Program-made: the position numbers and the translations under genes | Source: Cotesia glomerata | Taxonomy: Eukaryota > Arthropoda > Insecta > Hymenoptera > Braconidae | Length of the DNA: 64,000 nt | Assembly (NCBI RefSeq): GCF_020080835.1 | Contig: NC_058167.1 | Location: 1,915,659 to 1,979,658, forward strand | Reading direction: 5' to 3' | Shown: piece by piece, positions 43,328 to 55,229 of the stretch | Layout of the letters: the number at the start of each line of letters is the position of its first letter | How positions within the stretch are numbered: the stretch's first letter is position 1 | The notes under the pieces: model-generated | Told to the model about the DNA's origin: nothing | The model's input: the letters and a program-made list of their open reading frames with translations, nothing else | Database searches by the model: none

Positions 43328-45353
43328 ATGGCCGAGGAAATTATTTCAAGTCAAATTAGTGTTGAAAGTCTGAATATATCAGCTGAAATTTGTACTCAAG
43401 GAAGCAGTTTCTCTCGAACTGTCAGTAATTTTAGCGACAATCTACGTGATTACAATGATCATTCTTTAGAGCGATTTTTGAAAATTCCTCTTATTGAAAA
43501 AGACAGGTAAAAATTTTCTATTGATTAAGTTTTTCATTTACTGAGTGAAAACTTACTTAATTATTTTTCTATGCGTTTAATTTAAGGTTATATTCTGAAA
43601 AAAATTATGGAGTAAAAAAACTTGATAAGAGCTATGCTGCCCTAGAGAATAAGTTCCAATCACAATTTGGAATAGTACCTGAATCTACCTACAGAAAGAT
43701 TAATCAAGATCATTGTTCCATGATAGCTAAAGTGAAGAAATTATATAACGCTAAAAGTGTTATTTTTCAATTTCGTGTTTTATGTTATTGTTCATTTTTT
43801 CATATTAATACGATCGATCGTTTGCTTTACAGATCAATAAAAAAGAAGCTGCTTTCAATTTTACCCGACAGTTGGGAAGTCAGTCGCATAGCATCTGAAT
43901 TTAACTGTTCTCGAAAAATGGTACTGAATCTTAAAAATGATATCAGTGAATCTGAGAATGTTGATTTAGACTCTGGTGAAATGACTACTAATACTTTGAA
44001 TCTCACAAAAGTTCCAGGCAATCAGCTGCTTAAGTTAGATGTAAAAAAACTTGTCATTGATTTTTATGAAAGCGAAGAAAACTCAAAACAATTAGCGGGC
44101 ATGAAAGATTTTAAATCTGTGAAGTATTGTGATGGAAATCGAACTACACATGTCGTATGTGTTTGTACTATTCATCAAAATGTAAAATTGATGTTAGAAG
44201 GTACTTGTGTATTTGACATTCTCTATAATTGTACTAAAACTAGTTATTAATCTTATTACATTTATTCCATTTAGGATGTAATTTTCTAAAATTTGCGAAA
44301 AACACCGATTGGGTTGTAGAATCTCAGCCAATTTACAAAAATTTATTAAATAAATTAGTTTGTAACAATCCAAAAGAATCGTGCTTTTCCAGAATGTGCA
44401 ATAGTTGTCCAAATAATGAAGAAATCACTGATTATTTTCGTTTGTCGTTTAATGAATCTGATGTTAATGAAATCCAATATAAAATGTGGACATCAACAGA
44501 CCGTTGTACTATTGTGAATGTTACTTCAGATTCCGAAGACTTCATCGAGACTTTAGTGACGCAACTTGATAAGCTTTTGAAACATGATTTTATTGCGAAA
44601 ACACAAAGTCGATTTTTTTCTGATACAAAACTAAATTTAAAGAGCGGGGAATTCGCCGTAGTATTTGACTTTGCGGAAAATTATGCATTCGTTGTGCAGG
44701 AAGCAGCTCAAGGCTTTCATTGGAATAATGATCAAGCTACTATATTTCCAATGGTGATTTATTATAACGAAAATGATACTATTAAGCATTTGAGCTTTGT
44801 TGATATTTCAGATTGTCTTAAGCACGACACAGTTTTAATTTATTTATTTCAAGAGCAATTGATTGCCTTTCTTAAAAAGAAGTTTGCTGTCATCAATACG
44901 ATTTTTTACTTCTCTGATGGAGCTCCACAACAATTCAAAAACAAGAAAGCATTTACAAACTTATGTTATCATTATGCTGACTTCGAAATCAACGCTGAGT
45001 GGCATTTTTTTGCAACTGCCCATGGCAAAGGACCATGCGATGGTCTTGCGGGTTCATTAAAACGATATGCTGCTAGAGCTTCATTACAAATGAACAATAA
45101 AGAGCATATACTGAAACCACAAGATTTGTTTTCCTGGGGAACGAAAAATTTTACAAGCGTTGACTTTACTTTTATAGCTAATGACGATTATTTAATAAAA
45201 AAAAATGTGTTAGACGTACGATATTCTCAATCGAAAACAGTGAAAGGTACACAGTCATTACACACTTTTGTGCCTTTAAAAGATGAAATTGGATATGCTT
45301 TCATTAAAACTGTGTCCACATCTCAAAAAAGTTCAAAAATAAAAGTATTTTAA
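43328..45353 (+). CDS. Uncharacterised 623-residue protein, possible DDE-fold transposase relative
   Basis: An in-frame model joins 43328-43506, 43587-44200 and 44275-45353 with GT/AG junctions and no stops. Notable blocks are SWEVSRIASEFNCSRKMVLN (helix-turn-helix-like, about residues 145-165), THVVCVCTIHQNVKLMLEG, VVFDFAENYAFVVQEAAQGF, HWNNDQATIFPMVIYY, FYFSDGAPQQFKNKKAFTNL, and WHFFATAHGKGPCDGLAGSL followed by KRYAARAS. I recognise these from a multicopy hypothetical family in arthropods and Hydra; no function is established. FDFAEN, FSDGAPQQ and GPCDG are arranged like acidic positions of an RNase H-fold nuclease, which is inference. The block that normally precedes the VCVC motif in this family seems shortened here. 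It lies in a PIP5K intron on the same strand. A 76-bp GT-AG stretch at 43757-43832 could be spliced out but would shift the frame. Confidence 0.72.
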
Positions 45354-45825
45354 TTATAATGAATTTGCGTTTAATTTAATTGTGACGAAACAAAAAATAT
45401 GCACATCGGCAAAACTCTATATTTTGTGTAAAAACTCTCAGCTTTCAGAAAAAATTCAAATTTGAAGAATTTTGGGCTGCACACCGAAAAAAATCAATTT
45501 TTCCACTTTAATTCGATTTTTAAGGGTCTTCTGATGAGTTTATGAAAAAATAAATATTTTCATTCAAAAGCTGAGAATTTTTCCTACAAAATACAATGTT
45601 TGTCGATTTTGTTTAAAAATGTTTTTCATATCAGAAAAATTGACGAAAAAGTTGAAAAAAAATTTTTTCCAAAATTTCAAAAAATCATAACTTCAAGACC
45701 GCTGCGTATTAAGAGCTAAAACTCTCAGGGAATTTTTGTCTCATGATAGAGAAAACCTCCATGAATTTTAAACATAATCCGCGAGGGTCGCCCCGTAAAA
45801 ATGTTCTCATTTGGTGGAATGACCC
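45354..45825. other. AT-rich 3' flank of the 43.3-kb gene
   Basis: Poly-A-laced non-coding DNA with AAAACTCTCAGCTTTCAGAA and its near inverse AAAGCTGAGAATTTTTCC (about 45430 and 45571). A MITE-like repeat is possible, but no boundary is clear. Confidence 0.4.
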
Positions 45826-46077
45826 ATAGATAGATAGATAAAAATTTTATTTGGCTCTGGAACCTAAGCTCCCTCAAAGCCATCAATATTTAAATTACAT
45901 TGGTTTAGATAGGTTACAAGATTACTTAACTAATTAAAGGTTGACAATTAGATTTAATTTCAAATGTAATAAAATCCAAATAGATCATTTAATACAAACA
46001 CCTTAACTTAATTTAAAGTCATAATAATTCTACAAGAAAAAATATTTAAATAAGATGAAAAATAAAGATTGCAATTG

Positions 46078-48900
46078 TTAATTGTCATGTTCAAAAAAGT
46101 GATTGAAGCAAGCATTTTTAAATTTAACCAAATTATCTACAGCCACAGTCTCAGCTGACAGTGCATTCCAGATACGTATGCCATGAATTAAGAATGAATT
46201 ATCATACATGACACAATTAGCCTGCGGTATACGAAGATAGTCTTGTCGAACATCACCTCTACGCAGTGCTACAGGCAAAAAGTCTAGTTTTGAGCCGAAT
46301 AGCTGCCAATAATTTAGTCGAATTTCCTTATAAAACAGACAAGCAATGAAATAATCTCTTCTCGCTGCAAGCTTTAGCCAACCTAACTTTTTGAAATATG
46401 GAGTAACATGTTCATATTTTGGTACTTTATAGATAAATCTAACACATGAATTCAATTTACACTGCATCTTTAATAATAATTTGTTTGACATATTCGTATA
46501 CGCCACATAACAATAATCAAAGAGAGGAATTATTAAAGTAGATACTAGCTTAATACGTAAACTTTCACTAAATATTTCATTGTTTATTTTTAGCTGTGCG
46601 AGAATACTCATAGCGCGATTGCACAAATTTGTTACTTGATTCTCCCATGAGAGAGTACTATCTATAATCACCCCAAGGTATTTTACAGTGCTACTATAAG
46701 GAATAGCACACCCCTCCACAAAGATTGTGTCGGCTAGTCTGCACTCATCACTACTATTTTTTGCTCTACTTCCACAAATAATTGCTTTCGTTTTCAAAGG
46801 ATTCATTTTTAAATGATTAGTTCTGCACCAATCTGTGATTTTTATTATTTCACCGTTAAGCTTATTCACACAAACCCTGATTTGAGAAAGATGGCATGAA
46901 AGGTATATCAGTAAGTCATCAGCATAGAATAAGTATTGGAAATCTAAACGTTTAGCTAGATCTGTGATGTATAGTGAGAATAATAACGGACCAAGCACAC
47001 TTCCCTGAGGTACACCACTTACAATTTCTTCCCACGACGAGTTACCTTCGCTAGAGCGTACGGACTGCTTTCTGTTTGCTAAATAAGATCCAATTCAATC
47101 AACGGCTGAATTCGACATGTTCATAGATGACAATTCACATAATAATCTTTTGTGATTAACAGAATCAAAAGCCTTGCTAAGGTCAAACGAGATCGCAATT
47201 CAAACCTTTGACTCGTTCACCGCTTGTCTTATATCGTCACAGAACTTTACAATGGCAGTCTGCGTACCCAAACCTCCACGAAATGCGCTCTGGTATTCAT
47301 CGAAGTAATTATTGTCATTGCTATATTTAACAATTTGGTCATGAGCACACCGTTCCCAGGCTTTTGACAAGTTTGGCAACAGCGATATAGGCCTATAATC
47401 TTCACAGTCTACTGGATAAGCCTTTTTTGGAATAGGAATCACATGTGATAGCTTCCAATTCTCCGGAAAGACTCCTGTAGTTAATGACACGTTGAAGAGG
47501 TCTGTAATTGTTTGCTGAAAAAAAGGCAGCACACATTTATATGACTTGATAGAAAAGCCATCCGAGCCACATGAATTTGACGTCAATCTCATAATTGATT
47601 TTCTAACTGTTACTGTATTCAATTCTGCGAAAGTGAATTCATCGCCATTATTATCAACCAACAATATGTCTGACGTGTCAACATCTGAATCGATGACATT
47701 ACCCGACGCACGTGCAAAGAATTCATTTAATTCATTCAAGTCAACTTTTATAATAGTTTGTGATTTCTTCTGTTTAACAATGCCTAATCTTCTTGGATCA
47801 TTCCAAAGTTCCCTTGAGTTTTTTGCATTAATTAATTGATTGTCAAAGTATTTCTTCTTTGCTTCAGTAATAAGTTTTTTAACCAATCGCCTGACGTTAG
47901 AGTACTCTTTATAACCATAACCCGTCCTTCTGTAGATACGATAAAGCTTATTTCTCCGACATTGGAGACTTCTAATATCATCAGTGAACCATAGAGCCGG
48001 TGGTCGACGCGGAACAACCAATTTCTCAGGCACAATAACATTTATAATACGTTCAAGGTGTGCATGTAAACAAGTGTTCATTTCATCAACTGAGCCCAGC
48101 TCCTTCAGAGCTTCATAATCAATATCTTCACACAATTCTCGCAGCTTATCATCATCAATAGCATTCCAATTTCTGAATGTAAAGCTGTTCAGCTGTTGTA
48201 ATTCAACTTTGTAATTATAAGTCACAGAAATTAAGTCATGATCAGAAATAAATGGCTCTGAAGATTGTTCTGACGCCAACGCCTTGGACAGATTATCCAC
48301 AATGCAAACATCAATCCAAGAATCCGAATTTTGTAAGTGATTAGTAGGAGCATACTCAACAATATGCAAGTCTAAACAATTACAAACCTTCCGCAGTTGA
48401 TCACCATAAAAATTCTTTTTACTTAAATCTGAATTTAAATCTCCAACAATAATAATGTTATTAAATGGCACCATTATGTTTTCCATTTCCTCCTCTAAAT
48501 CATCTAAATGTCCTATGTTGGGTGGTTTATAGACCACACCAACTAGTATCTTTTGCTTTGATGAACTCAATATTTCAACGAATAATGCGGATGTTTGTTT
48601 CAACATACTCTGGATGTTTGTCTTCTGAGTTTACTGAAGATGCAACATATTTAGCTATAATATTATTTTGTATGTAAATAGCTACCCCACCTCCACTACG
48701 AAGATGGCGATCATGGCGATAAAGAGTGTGATGTGGGAGAGACATCATGTTATCAGGTATTAACCGATTCAACCACGTTTCCGAAACAGCAATTATATCA
48801 TAATTATGATCTCTAAAATATTCTTTAAAAATTTCAAAATGAGACTCATTTCTGAGCGATTGAGCGTTTACATGACAAACTTTTAAATTACTTTATCGAG
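46078..48900 (-). pseudogene. ORF2: endonuclease and reverse transcriptase of the CR1-like element
   Basis: The endonuclease domain begins VCHVNAQSLRNESHFEIFK with DIIAVSETWLNR. After a frame change near 48590 it continues ILVGVVYKPPNI, IIIVGDLNSDLSKKNF and SEPFISDHDLISVTY, all metal-binding motifs of AP-type endonucleases. The reverse transcriptase follows: LTSNSCGSDGFSIKSYKCVL, DYRPISLLPNLSKAWERC, SFDLSKAFDSVNHKRLL, SGVPQGSVLGPLLFSLYI and the catalytic FYADDLLIYL. The C-terminus is PVALRRGDVRQDYLRIPQAN. Two in-frame TGA codons (near 47198 and 47095) and the frameshift inactivate it. Its products would copy the RNA at a nicked target site. Confidence 0.9.
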
Positions 48901-49041
48901 TCGAAGGACTCTGCGATGAGACGATGGACATAGAAGATGGTGAGGGAGCAATGATTTGTTATTGGATTAAATCCCGCAGTGGACCTATTCCCACTATAGG
49001 TCTCAACTTAACAGGTGGTTCATCATTTGCATACCTGACAT

Positions 49042-49545
49042 TTACTGAAGTATTCGAAATCCAAATGTTTTTAGGATGAATTTCGGATACTTTTTACGAA
49101 CCTCAAACCGGAGCTTATACAGAGATGACGGATGCCTACGACGAAGATATATAGTAGCATCCGTATCCTGAACCTGAACGCCAGGCATCAAAGTACTAAC
49201 TTTTACTTTGTTTTTTTTAATACTTTTAATGCATCCATCAACATGCTTCAAGCTATTAAACTTGACGCAAACACTGCGATGACTCCTGTTACTCTTCCTA
49301 CCCAAACGTTCCGCGCTGACAATTTCATTTTCGGTGACTGGTACTTTCAAAGCCTGTGTTAATTATACAACGACGTCGGGAAGCTTTTCTCCATCTAATT
49401 TAGGAAGACCAGTAATCGTTAACTCATCCGCAAGTGAACGTGATTCCATCTGCAGCATTCTAGCCTCCAAATCACCATCAGCAATATTTTTCGCAATAGC
49501 TCTAGCTTCTTCCAAGAGATTATTACCATCATCAGGTTGAGCTTC
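49042..49545 (-). pseudogene. ORF1 of the CR1-like element, C-terminal part
   Basis: The minus strand reads EEARAIAKNIADGDLEARML, then SLADELTITGLPKLDGEKLP. One in-frame TAA follows at about 49363, then LTQALKVPVTENEIVSAERL, SVCVKFNSLKHVDGCIKS and ATIYLRRRHPSSLYKLRF. The coiled-coil-like start followed by an RNA-binding-like fold is the usual ORF1 layout in several insect retroelement clades. The N-terminus is missing. Confidence 0.7.
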
Positions 49546-49824
49546 CTCAATTTTAAAAAACCCTAGCCTCCAAATCCTTGATATTTTTATGGGAAGTTCT
49601 AAAATCTAAGTTTAGATTCTGATCGAATGAGAGTGATTTAGAAAATTCTAGAATAACCGAGTAAACTAGAAAGCTTTAAAATGTATGTCAACATTTTTAT
49701 CGGTCGAAAATATGATAGATTGTTTTAGTAACTTTTAAAACATCCCAAAAAATTCTAATATCAACAAATAACTGTACTACTAAAAATGACCCAGCGAAGG
49801 GGGTGTTCACGGCTAGTACATATA

Positions 49825-49825
49825 A

Positions 49826-49899
<74 letters not shown>

Positions 49900-49955
49900 T
49901 TAACATACAATTGCGTGCATTAATTCGGTTAGGTTTCTATGTTAACAGTATTTCT

Positions 49956-49999
<44 letters not shown>

Positions 50000-50109
50000 G
50001 TGATCTTAAAACTTCGAGATCTGATGAAAATTCGATTTTCGCAGAACGGGGTAAAACCAATAATTTCCCGAATTTTAAAAAATTTTCAATTTTTCTTAGC
50101 GGGAAGTTA
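49825..50109. repeat. (AT)n, (AC)n and the inverted end of an AACTTCCCGC repeat
   Basis: An (AT)n tract runs at about 49833-49896 and an (AC)n tract at about 49959-49997. Immediately after, 50000-50109 holds the inverted 5' end of the repeat family (CTTCGAGATCTGATGAAAAT to TTCTTAGCGGGAAGTT). The rest of that copy is absent. Confidence 0.8.
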
Positions 50110-50936
50110 AAAAACTGTAAACTAGGCTACTAACATGAAACACGACACCAGTTTATCGCATTTTTAAACTAATGAAAAAAGCTCGGTCTCGATACATGAT
50201 TTTGTTAGGGAGTAATCGTTGGTACTTACAAAATCAGCGAGTGACATCAGGACATCCACGTAAAATTTTTTTCGAAACTTTTTTTTTTTCAAAGTAGCAA
50301 CATAAAATGATTTTTAAAAAGTATAAAATCGTTTACTTGAAGTATTTTCTCGATGTAAGTCTGCTCATAATATTGTCTCAGTGCAATATGTTTGTAATAC
50401 AGGCATTTGAAGATTACAAAATTGCTTGACCTTGATTAGTCAGGAGTTAAGCACTACCTCACGCGCTTCGTGCTATGAGGCGTGCAAAAAAATTGTTTTT
50501 CAATGTTACTTTTTAGAAGAATCGATTCTAAAAATTTAGCCTTATTTTTGTGATTAAATATCTTAGTCGATTGTTTTCTTCGAGAGATATCGCAGTTCAA
50601 ACTCCAAATTCATGTTTACCAAAATAATTTATTAATTCCTCTAAAAATAAAATTTTATATTTTTTTGACAATTTTGTGCTTGGGTATGATCAGTTAATTT
50701 GAATGAGAGTTATGGTTGTTCAATTTTTAAAAAATAGTAACTTTGAAATAACTGTTGGATTTAGTAGTTCGGATAGTTTGAAAATCTTTTATAAGTTATA
50801 ATATTTGTAAATGCGTATGTTTTTGAGCATTTCAAATTTGAAAGTACTGAGGGCATAAAATAACAATCTTATATTTCAACAGAAATTGGAAAGTAAATTT
50901 GAAAACAAAAATTTTCAAAAGAAAAAAAATGTTTTT
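50110..50936. other. Intronic AT-rich DNA
   Basis: No gene or clear repeat boundary recognised. Confidence 0.4.
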
Positions 50937-51710
50937 AACTTCCCGCTAAGAAAATTGAAAATTTTAAAAACTTGGGAAGATATTGGTTTCACCCCGTTTT
51001 TCGAAAATTGAGTTTTCAACTGATGTTGACGTTTTAGAGTCCTAGGAAGCTTCCCCGAATGTTTCCGCGATGACGTCCGTATGTCTGTATGTATGTGTGT
51101 GTGTATGTATGTAACCCTTTTATAACTTTTGAACGGCTTGACCAATTTTATCGCGGTTAGCGCCATTCGAAAGGGCTTGACTAAACTTAGACATGAATAC
51201 ACTTTGGACTGATTCGAATCGGTAGATTTTGAGAAACCTCAAAAATACTATAAAAAAATTTTTTCAAATGTGGTTTTTTTGGAATAACTTTTAAACGGCT
51301 TTATCGATCAATTCCAAAAACTATTCAGCTCTTTACATCAAAAGACCACGTCGATTGCCGTCAGTCCGGTCAAAATGGGTTGATTCGTTCGTGAGTTGTC
51401 GTCGAAAGAAAACCGAAAAAAGTGTTTTTTCGGAACCACTCCGAAATTCCTAGTTCGATCAATTCATACTCAAAAATTCTTCATGAGGCTTCAAAAACTG
51501 CGTCAAATGCTGCTAACCGCGTGAAAATCGATTCATTTCTTCAAACGTCATTGCGGTTTGAAAATTTAAAAAAGGTGTTTTATTAAACTGCTATTAGAAT
51601 TTTGAGCTCGGAGAGCTCAAAACGACCCAAAAACCATATTTTTGAACTCGAAGAGCTCAAAAACGTAATGTGGAATTTTGAGCGCTTAAGTACAAAATGA
51701 GCGGGAAGTT
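50937..51710 (+). mobile_element. Complete copy of the AACTTCCCGC repeat (774 bp)
   Basis: It begins AACTTCCCGCTAAGAAAATT and ends AGCGGGAAGTT, an 11-bp inverted terminus. A variable TG/TATG tract sits at about 51085-51113. Conserved phrases are GAAGCTTCCCCGAATG, CTTTTGAACGGCTTGACCAA, GCGCCATTCGAAAGGGCTTG and, near the 3' end, paired palindromes TTTTGAGCTC.G...GAGCTCAAAA. There is no coding capacity. This family is the most abundant repeat in the window. Confidence 0.85.
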
Positions 51711-51916
51711 GCAGGGATGGCCTTTAAGGTCAACCGTCGTCCTAATTTTCAACTTGCCGCAAAGAAAATTGAAAATTTTCAAAAATCGGGAATTTACTGT
51801 TTTTACTCCGTTTTGCAAAAATCGAGTTTTCATCAGATCTAGACGTTTTAAGGTCTCAGAAAGCTTCCCTGACTATCCCCGTGATGGTGTCTGTATGTAT
51901 TGTATGTATGTGTGTG

Positions 51917-51947
<31 letters not shown>

Positions 51948-52200
51948 TTTTTTTTTTATCTTAGGGGGGCGGGAATCCTTTTTACGGATTCCAGGCATAG
52001 CTGTTCGGCCTGGATATGTGGCGACTCGACGCAGCGTCATACTAAAACTCGACGCTAACGCCCCTACCCACTAAACCCTAAACCCCTTTTCTTCTTTCCT
52101 CTAATCCCTCATGGAAACCGCCGTCAGGCATTACTTCGTGAGGGGAGGATCTAGCTACTGCTATTCCTTCTGGTGGCTAAGGTGTTAATTTTCCTTCCTT

Positions 52201-55200
52201 CTAGTTTCTGTCATTTGCCCTTTTTCTTTCAATGGAACGCAGCTCTGTAAGCACTTCGGTGGTAAACGTGCTTGTGGCGTTCCAGGCAGCTTCGGATGAC
52301 AGCATTTCTTCTACTATTGACTCTGGTGTGATTTTCTTGTTCAGGATCTTCTCTAACTCATCACGCTGTGGGTTAAAACGAGGGCACTCAAAGAAAACGT
52401 GCTCCACATTTTCAGCAACTCTTGGGCAAGACGGACACTCTGGGGAATTATCGTACTTAAAGCGATAAAGGTACTCCCGGAAACAGCCGTGTCCTGACAA
52501 CATCTGGGTCAGATAGTAGTTGGCCTCGCCGTGATTCCGGTTAAGCCAAACGTCAATTCTTGGTATAAGTCGATGAGTCCATCTTCCCTTCTCCGCAGCA
52601 TCCCATAGTTGTTGCCATCTTGCTATACTATGTTGTCGTTCTTCAGTTCTCAGTTCTTCAGCGCTCAGTGTAGATGACCACTTTCGGTGGTATAGGTTCC
52701 GTCTTTCCTCAGCTAGGACTCTAAGAGGCAGAGTTCTAGAAATGACGCACACTGCCTGCTCGGATATTGTGCGGATGGCGCTTGCAACTCTCAGTGCACT
52801 TAATCGGTAGACCGGTCCGGCTTTCCTCCATGATTCTTGGGTCTCCAGCGCGTCTGCCCAAACGGATATTCCATATGTGAGCACTGATGTGACTACTGAC
52901 GACAGCAATAGTCTCCTGCTCTGCTTCGGGCCTCCAACATTCGGCATCAGTCTTGATAGGCTAGTTACCACCGCTGATGCTTTAGCACTTATGTGTTCGA
53001 CCTGTTGTTTAAAGTTCAGTCGGGCATCCAGCGTCACCCCCAGATATCGGATAAATGGTTGCGATGCGATCTCCTGCTCGCCGACATTCAGCTTGATGTT
53101 TTCTACGATCTTTCTGCTGGTGATGAGCACAGCTTTAGTTTTGTGCTTGGCTAACTCCAATTTCATCATCTCCATCCATAGATTAATCCGGCTAAATGTG
53201 ATATCGAAAGCCAGATTGATCTCTTCCAAGTGTTTCGCGACAATCACTACCGCTACATCATCGGCATATGCAACAAGTTTCACTTCTGATGGTAATGCAA
53301 CTCTCAGGAGACCATCATACATGATGTTCCACAGCAAAGGACCCAAAACCGAGCCCTGTGGCACTCCTCCGGTTATTTCGTACTCCCTTGGACCGTTTTT
53401 AGTGTCATATTTGAGGATTCTGTCTGTAAAGTAGTTTGCTACCATTCTGCGCAGGTATCCTGGCACTTCTTTATCTTCGAGAGCTCGCATGATGCAGTCC
53501 CAGTTAGCGGAATTGAAGGCATTTTTATGTCCAAGGCAGCCACTAAACAATACTTCTTTCTGCCACGTTCCCATCTCTTTCCAGCGATTGCCTCCTTAGC
53601 TGTATCGACCACCAGGTTGATCGCATCCAGCGTTGATCGTCCTTTCCGGAAACCATACTGGCCTTCTGCTAGGAGTGGATCGACGACTGCTTCTATTCGT
53701 TGGTGCATTATACGCTCTAATATCTTACCCACTGTATCCAGCATGCAGAGTGGTCGGTAGGATGATGGCCCGTCCGGTGGCTTCTTCCCTTTAGGGAGAA
53801 GTACAAGTCTTTGCTGTTTCCATCTTCTAGGAAAAATCCCTCCTTTGAGGCACGAATCGTAGGTATCTAAGAATAGATTTGGCGCTGCTTTAATAGCTGT
53901 TTTTAATGCGATATTCGGGATTCCATCCAATCCCGGCGCCTTATTATTCCCTACTTGGTTGCAGGCCTCCATCAGTTCCTCTTCTGTGACAGGTGGAATA
54001 TCTTCTTGATTTACTGGCAATGAAGAATAGCCGAACTTACTTTGTCGAGGAAACAGCGTAGAAACTATTCTTTCCAGGAGCTGTGGACATGTAGGTGATG
54101 GTATTGGCTGGCGCTTCAGGTGGGTCATGACCACCCTATACGGTCTGCCCCATGGGTCCTTTTCTACCTCATCGACGAGTTCCTTCCAACAGCGTCTTTT
54201 GCTATCTTTGATGGCCTTGTTCAGTTCTCGACGGGCCTTTTTGTATTCTGCGACCAGCTCCGCAGAGTTAGGTCGTCGGTGGCCACGCTGTGATAATCTT
54301 CTCTTTTTGTGACAGGCTGTGCGAAGAGCGTTAATCTGATCATTCCACCAGTGCACCGATGGTCTTTTATTGATGCCACACTTACGGGGCATGCAGGTGT
54401 CGCACGCCTGGGCAATTCTCGTCATGAAGTTCTTCGTCTTCTCTACAGCATTTCCTGTGATAATGGTCGAGTCACTGTCTAAGGCTACTACCAAAGCTTC
54501 CGAGTCAAAGTCTTTCACTTTCCATCCAGCTGCATTAGTTTGTCTAGTTGCTCTTTGAGGGCTCCGGCCAGCTGATATTCCCCAAAGTATTGCACTGTGG
54601 TCGCTGGCGGTGTAGGTGTTTAAGACTTCCCAAGAATAGTTTCCTTTCAATAAGCTGCTGCTGACGAATGTGAGGTCTATTATCGAACTAGCCTTTCCCT
54701 TGGTATATGTTGGTGTCTCACCGATGTTGAGAAGGACCACGTCCAGTGAGGCCATTGCTTCACGTAGTGCCTTGCCTCGCGCATTAGTCTGCTTGCTGCC
54801 CCAGTCTACCGCCCAGGAATTGAAGTCCCCTGCTATAGCTACTGGGTAGTATTGCTTTGCGTCTTCGGTTAGTCGATCCAGGAAATCAGTAAAGTCGGCA
54901 ATGGAAAGGCTAGGTGGTGCATAGCAACTATAAAGACGGATGTCGTTAATAGACGCTGCTACAAAGCCGATGCTATCATTGCTCACTATGCTCTGGAAGG
55001 GAAGTTTGCCACAGGACCAGATGACAGCCTTGGTGGTGCTGTCAGTTTCCCAAGGTTGGTTATTCAGGTGTCTGTATGGCTCTGCTATTATTACTAAATC
55101 AAGCTCTAATTCACGCACGGTCTGCACGAGCAGGTCATGCGCGGCCTCACAGTGATTGAGGTTAAGCTGTAATATCCTCATGTTTGCTTGCTTGTCATTC

Positions 55201-55229
55201 TCTGGAGTGCCTCTTTGTATACCGGGCAC
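52201..55229 (-). pseudogene. ORF2 (endonuclease, RT, C-terminal zinc motif), single frameshift
   Basis: The start is MPGIQRGTPENDKQANMRIL at 55229, overlapping ORF1 by 52 bp. The endonuclease spans about residues 17-230 (RILQLNLNHCEAAHDLL, LVIIAEPYRHLN, VAIAGDFNSWAVDWGSKQ, YTASDHSAILWG). RT motifs follow: GNNKAPGLDGIPNIALK, YRPLCMLDTVGKILERIM, GQYGFRKGRSTLDAINLV, ALDIKNAFNSANW (split), GGVPQGSVLGPLLWN and the catalytic VAYADDVAVV. The C-terminal CPSCPRVAENVEHVFFECP is the zinc-binding motif common to this clade. One A is missing from an A run at 53522-53526 (minus strand), so translation leaves frame inside the RT. The frame is open to 52201 otherwise, ending KRANDRN. Confidence 0.93.

Larger units (their letters stand above)
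45826..49545 (-). mobile_element. CR1/Jockey-like non-LTR retrotransposon with (GATA)n 3' end
   Basis: The element is read on the minus strand: ORF1 at 49545-49042, ORF2 at about 48900-46078, then a 3' untranslated region ending in a TAGA/TATC tandem repeat at 45826-45841 instead of poly-A. The same 3' end occurs at 24433. Several stops and at least one frameshift make it dead. The 5' end is not clear; it may be truncated near 49560. Confidence 0.85.

Noticed and set aside
52877..53434. 185-codon + strand frame opposite ORF2
   Set aside because: Antisense shadow of the reverse transcriptase; the minus strand carries GVPQG and YADD here.
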